A stretch of 64,000 bases of DNA from Vogesella alkaliphila (lineage in GTDB: Bacteria > Pseudomonadota > Gammaproteobacteria > Burkholderiales > Chromobacteriaceae): positions 62,001 through 126,000 of the forward strand of contig NZ_BMYW01000007.1 of the NCBI RefSeq assembly GCF_014652475.1, read 5' to 3'. The position numbers and the translations under genes were made by a program. The notes under the pieces are model-generated. The model did not search any database. It saw nothing but the letters and a program-made list of their open reading frames with translations, and was not told where the DNA came from. This document shows positions 63,263 to 64,000 of this stretch, one piece after another (within the stretch, counting starts at the first letter, position 1; each line of letters begins with the position of its first letter).

Positions 63263-64000
63263 ATGACTAACCTCGTAATGGATAGCTTCGCCGCCCTGTT
63301 TGAAGAGAGCCTTGCTCTGCAAGAAATGCGTGCTGGTGAAGTAATCACTGCTGAAGTCGTGTCCATTGACTCCAACTTCGTTACCGTTAACGCCGGTCTG
63401 AAGTCCGAGTCGCTGATCCCTGTTGAAGAATTCAAGGGTGACAATGGCCAGGTTGAAGTAGCAGTTGGCGATTTCGTCACTGTTGCCATCGACTCCCTGG
63501 AAAACGGCTTTGGCGAAACCAAGCTGTCCCGTGAAAAAGCCAAGCGTCTGGCTGCGTGGATTGACCTGGAAGAGGCTCTGGAAGCTGGCAAGATCCTGTC
63601 TGGCGTGATCAGCGGCAAAGTCAAGGGTGGTCTGACCGTTATGGTTAACGGCATCCGCGCCTTCCTGCCGGGTTCGCTGGTAGATGTACGTCCGGTGAAA
63701 GACACCACTCCTTACGAAGGTAAGGAAGTTGAGTTCAAGGTTATCAAGCTGGATCGCAAGCGCAACAACGTGGTTGTTTCGCGTCGTGCGGTTCTGGAAG
63801 AAACCCTGGGCGAAGAGCGCAAGGCACTGCTGGAAACCCTGCGTGAAGGCCTGGTGGTTAAAGGTATCGTCAAGAACATCACCGACTACGGTGCGTTCGT
63901 TGACCTGGGCGGTATCGATGGTCTGCTGCACATCACCGACCTGGCATGGCGCCGTGTTAAGCACCCGTCCGAAGTTCTGGCCGTTGGTGACGAAGTTGAA
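63263..64000 (+). CDS. rpsA: 30S ribosomal protein S1, N-terminal part (runs off the window)
   Basis: S1 binds mRNA on the small ribosomal subunit. The 246 codons present cover the first two S1 domains and part of the third. The first domain ([21 protein letters not shown]) and [73 protein letters not shown] are nearly invariant. The frame is open to the window edge. Codon use is visibly less GC-extreme than in its neighbours, as usual for highly expressed ribosomal genes. No repeat copy lies in this gene. Confidence 0.97.
   Translation, partial: MTNLVMDSFAALFEESLALQEMRAGEVITAEVVSIDSNFVTVNAGLKSESLIPVEEFKGDNGQVEVAVGDFVTVAIDSLENGFGETKLSREKAKRLAAWIDLEEALEAGKILSGVISGKVKGGLTVMVNGIRAFLPGSLVDVRPVKDTTPYEGKEVEFKVIKLDRKRNNVVVSRRAVLEETLGEERKALLETLREGLVVKGIVKNITDYGAFVDLGGIDGLLHITDLAWRRVKHPSEVLAVGDEVE

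Overview
This window looks like a housekeeping and metabolic stretch of a GC-rich (by eye about 65%) betaproteobacterial chromosome. The order Neisseriales, probably the Chromobacteriaceae (Chromobacterium/Vogesella/Aquitalea type), is the best guess. The phenylalanine 4-hydroxylase is close to my recollection of the Chromobacterium violaceum enzyme, the terminal oxidase is the cbb3 type, and the arginine-uptake cluster has the aotJQMOP-argR layout. The genus is an inference. I see no rRNA, tRNA, phage, transposase or CRISPR.

Layout. 1-2.2 kb: the end of a tryptophanase, a small membrane protein and an FMN 2-hydroxyacid dehydrogenase. 2.2-7.9 kb (minus strand): ccoN-ccoO-ccoQ-ccoP, then ccoG-ccoH and a YbaY-like lipoprotein; a well-formed class II FNR-type promoter lies upstream at about 8.25 kb. 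8.4-13.8 kb: an M61 peptidase with PDZ domain, aminopeptidase N and an EamA transporter. 13.9-16.9 kb (minus): a pump-less ars operon (arsR, a small tyrosine-phosphatase-like protein, arsD, arsA). 17-18.6 kb: an Lrp-type regulator divergent from phhA. 18.6-21 kb (minus): queC-queD-queE, with QueD enlarged to three T-fold-like units. 21.3-22.9 kb: an EAL protein whose receiver domain has Glu at the phospho-acceptor site. 23-25.2 kb (minus): a marR-cybB-yceI-yceI cluster. 25.3-31.4 kb (minus): a basic amino acid ABC transporter with two binding proteins, an AstE-like hydrolase and ArgR. 31.9-36.8 kb: a giant NAD-glutamate dehydrogenase, probably coupled to the ArgR circuit.

37-41.6 kb: a polyamine-type ABC transporter. 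41.7-45.1 kb: a response regulator and hybrid sensor kinase. 45.2-53.6 kb: an alpha-glucoside utilisation cluster (binding protein, two permeases, GH13 alpha-glucosidase, ATPase, porin, PfkB kinase), followed by a periplasmic binding protein paired with a diguanylate cyclase (53.7-56.1 kb). 56.2-58.6 kb: copper ATPase copA behind an ATACCC/GGGTAT operator. 58.6-64 kb: a DUF4936 protein, tyrA, yaiI, a MazG-like pyrophosphohydrolase, aroA (inverted), cmk and the 5' part of rpsA.

The most striking feature is not a gene. A short word, AAGGTTGGCCGCA (reverse TGCGGCCAACCTT), recurs throughout. By eye I count 34 copies of its 10-bp core GGTTGGCCGC and 21 copies of the 12-mer AAGGTTGGCCGC. They occur on both strands, inside genes in several reading frames, just after stop codons before terminators, and as inverted pairs forming hairpins. 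This is how DNA-uptake sequences behave in Neisseria and Pasteurellaceae, but the word is unrelated to the Neisseria GCCGTCTGAA. I propose it as a candidate uptake sequence or another genome-wide DNA signal of this lineage.
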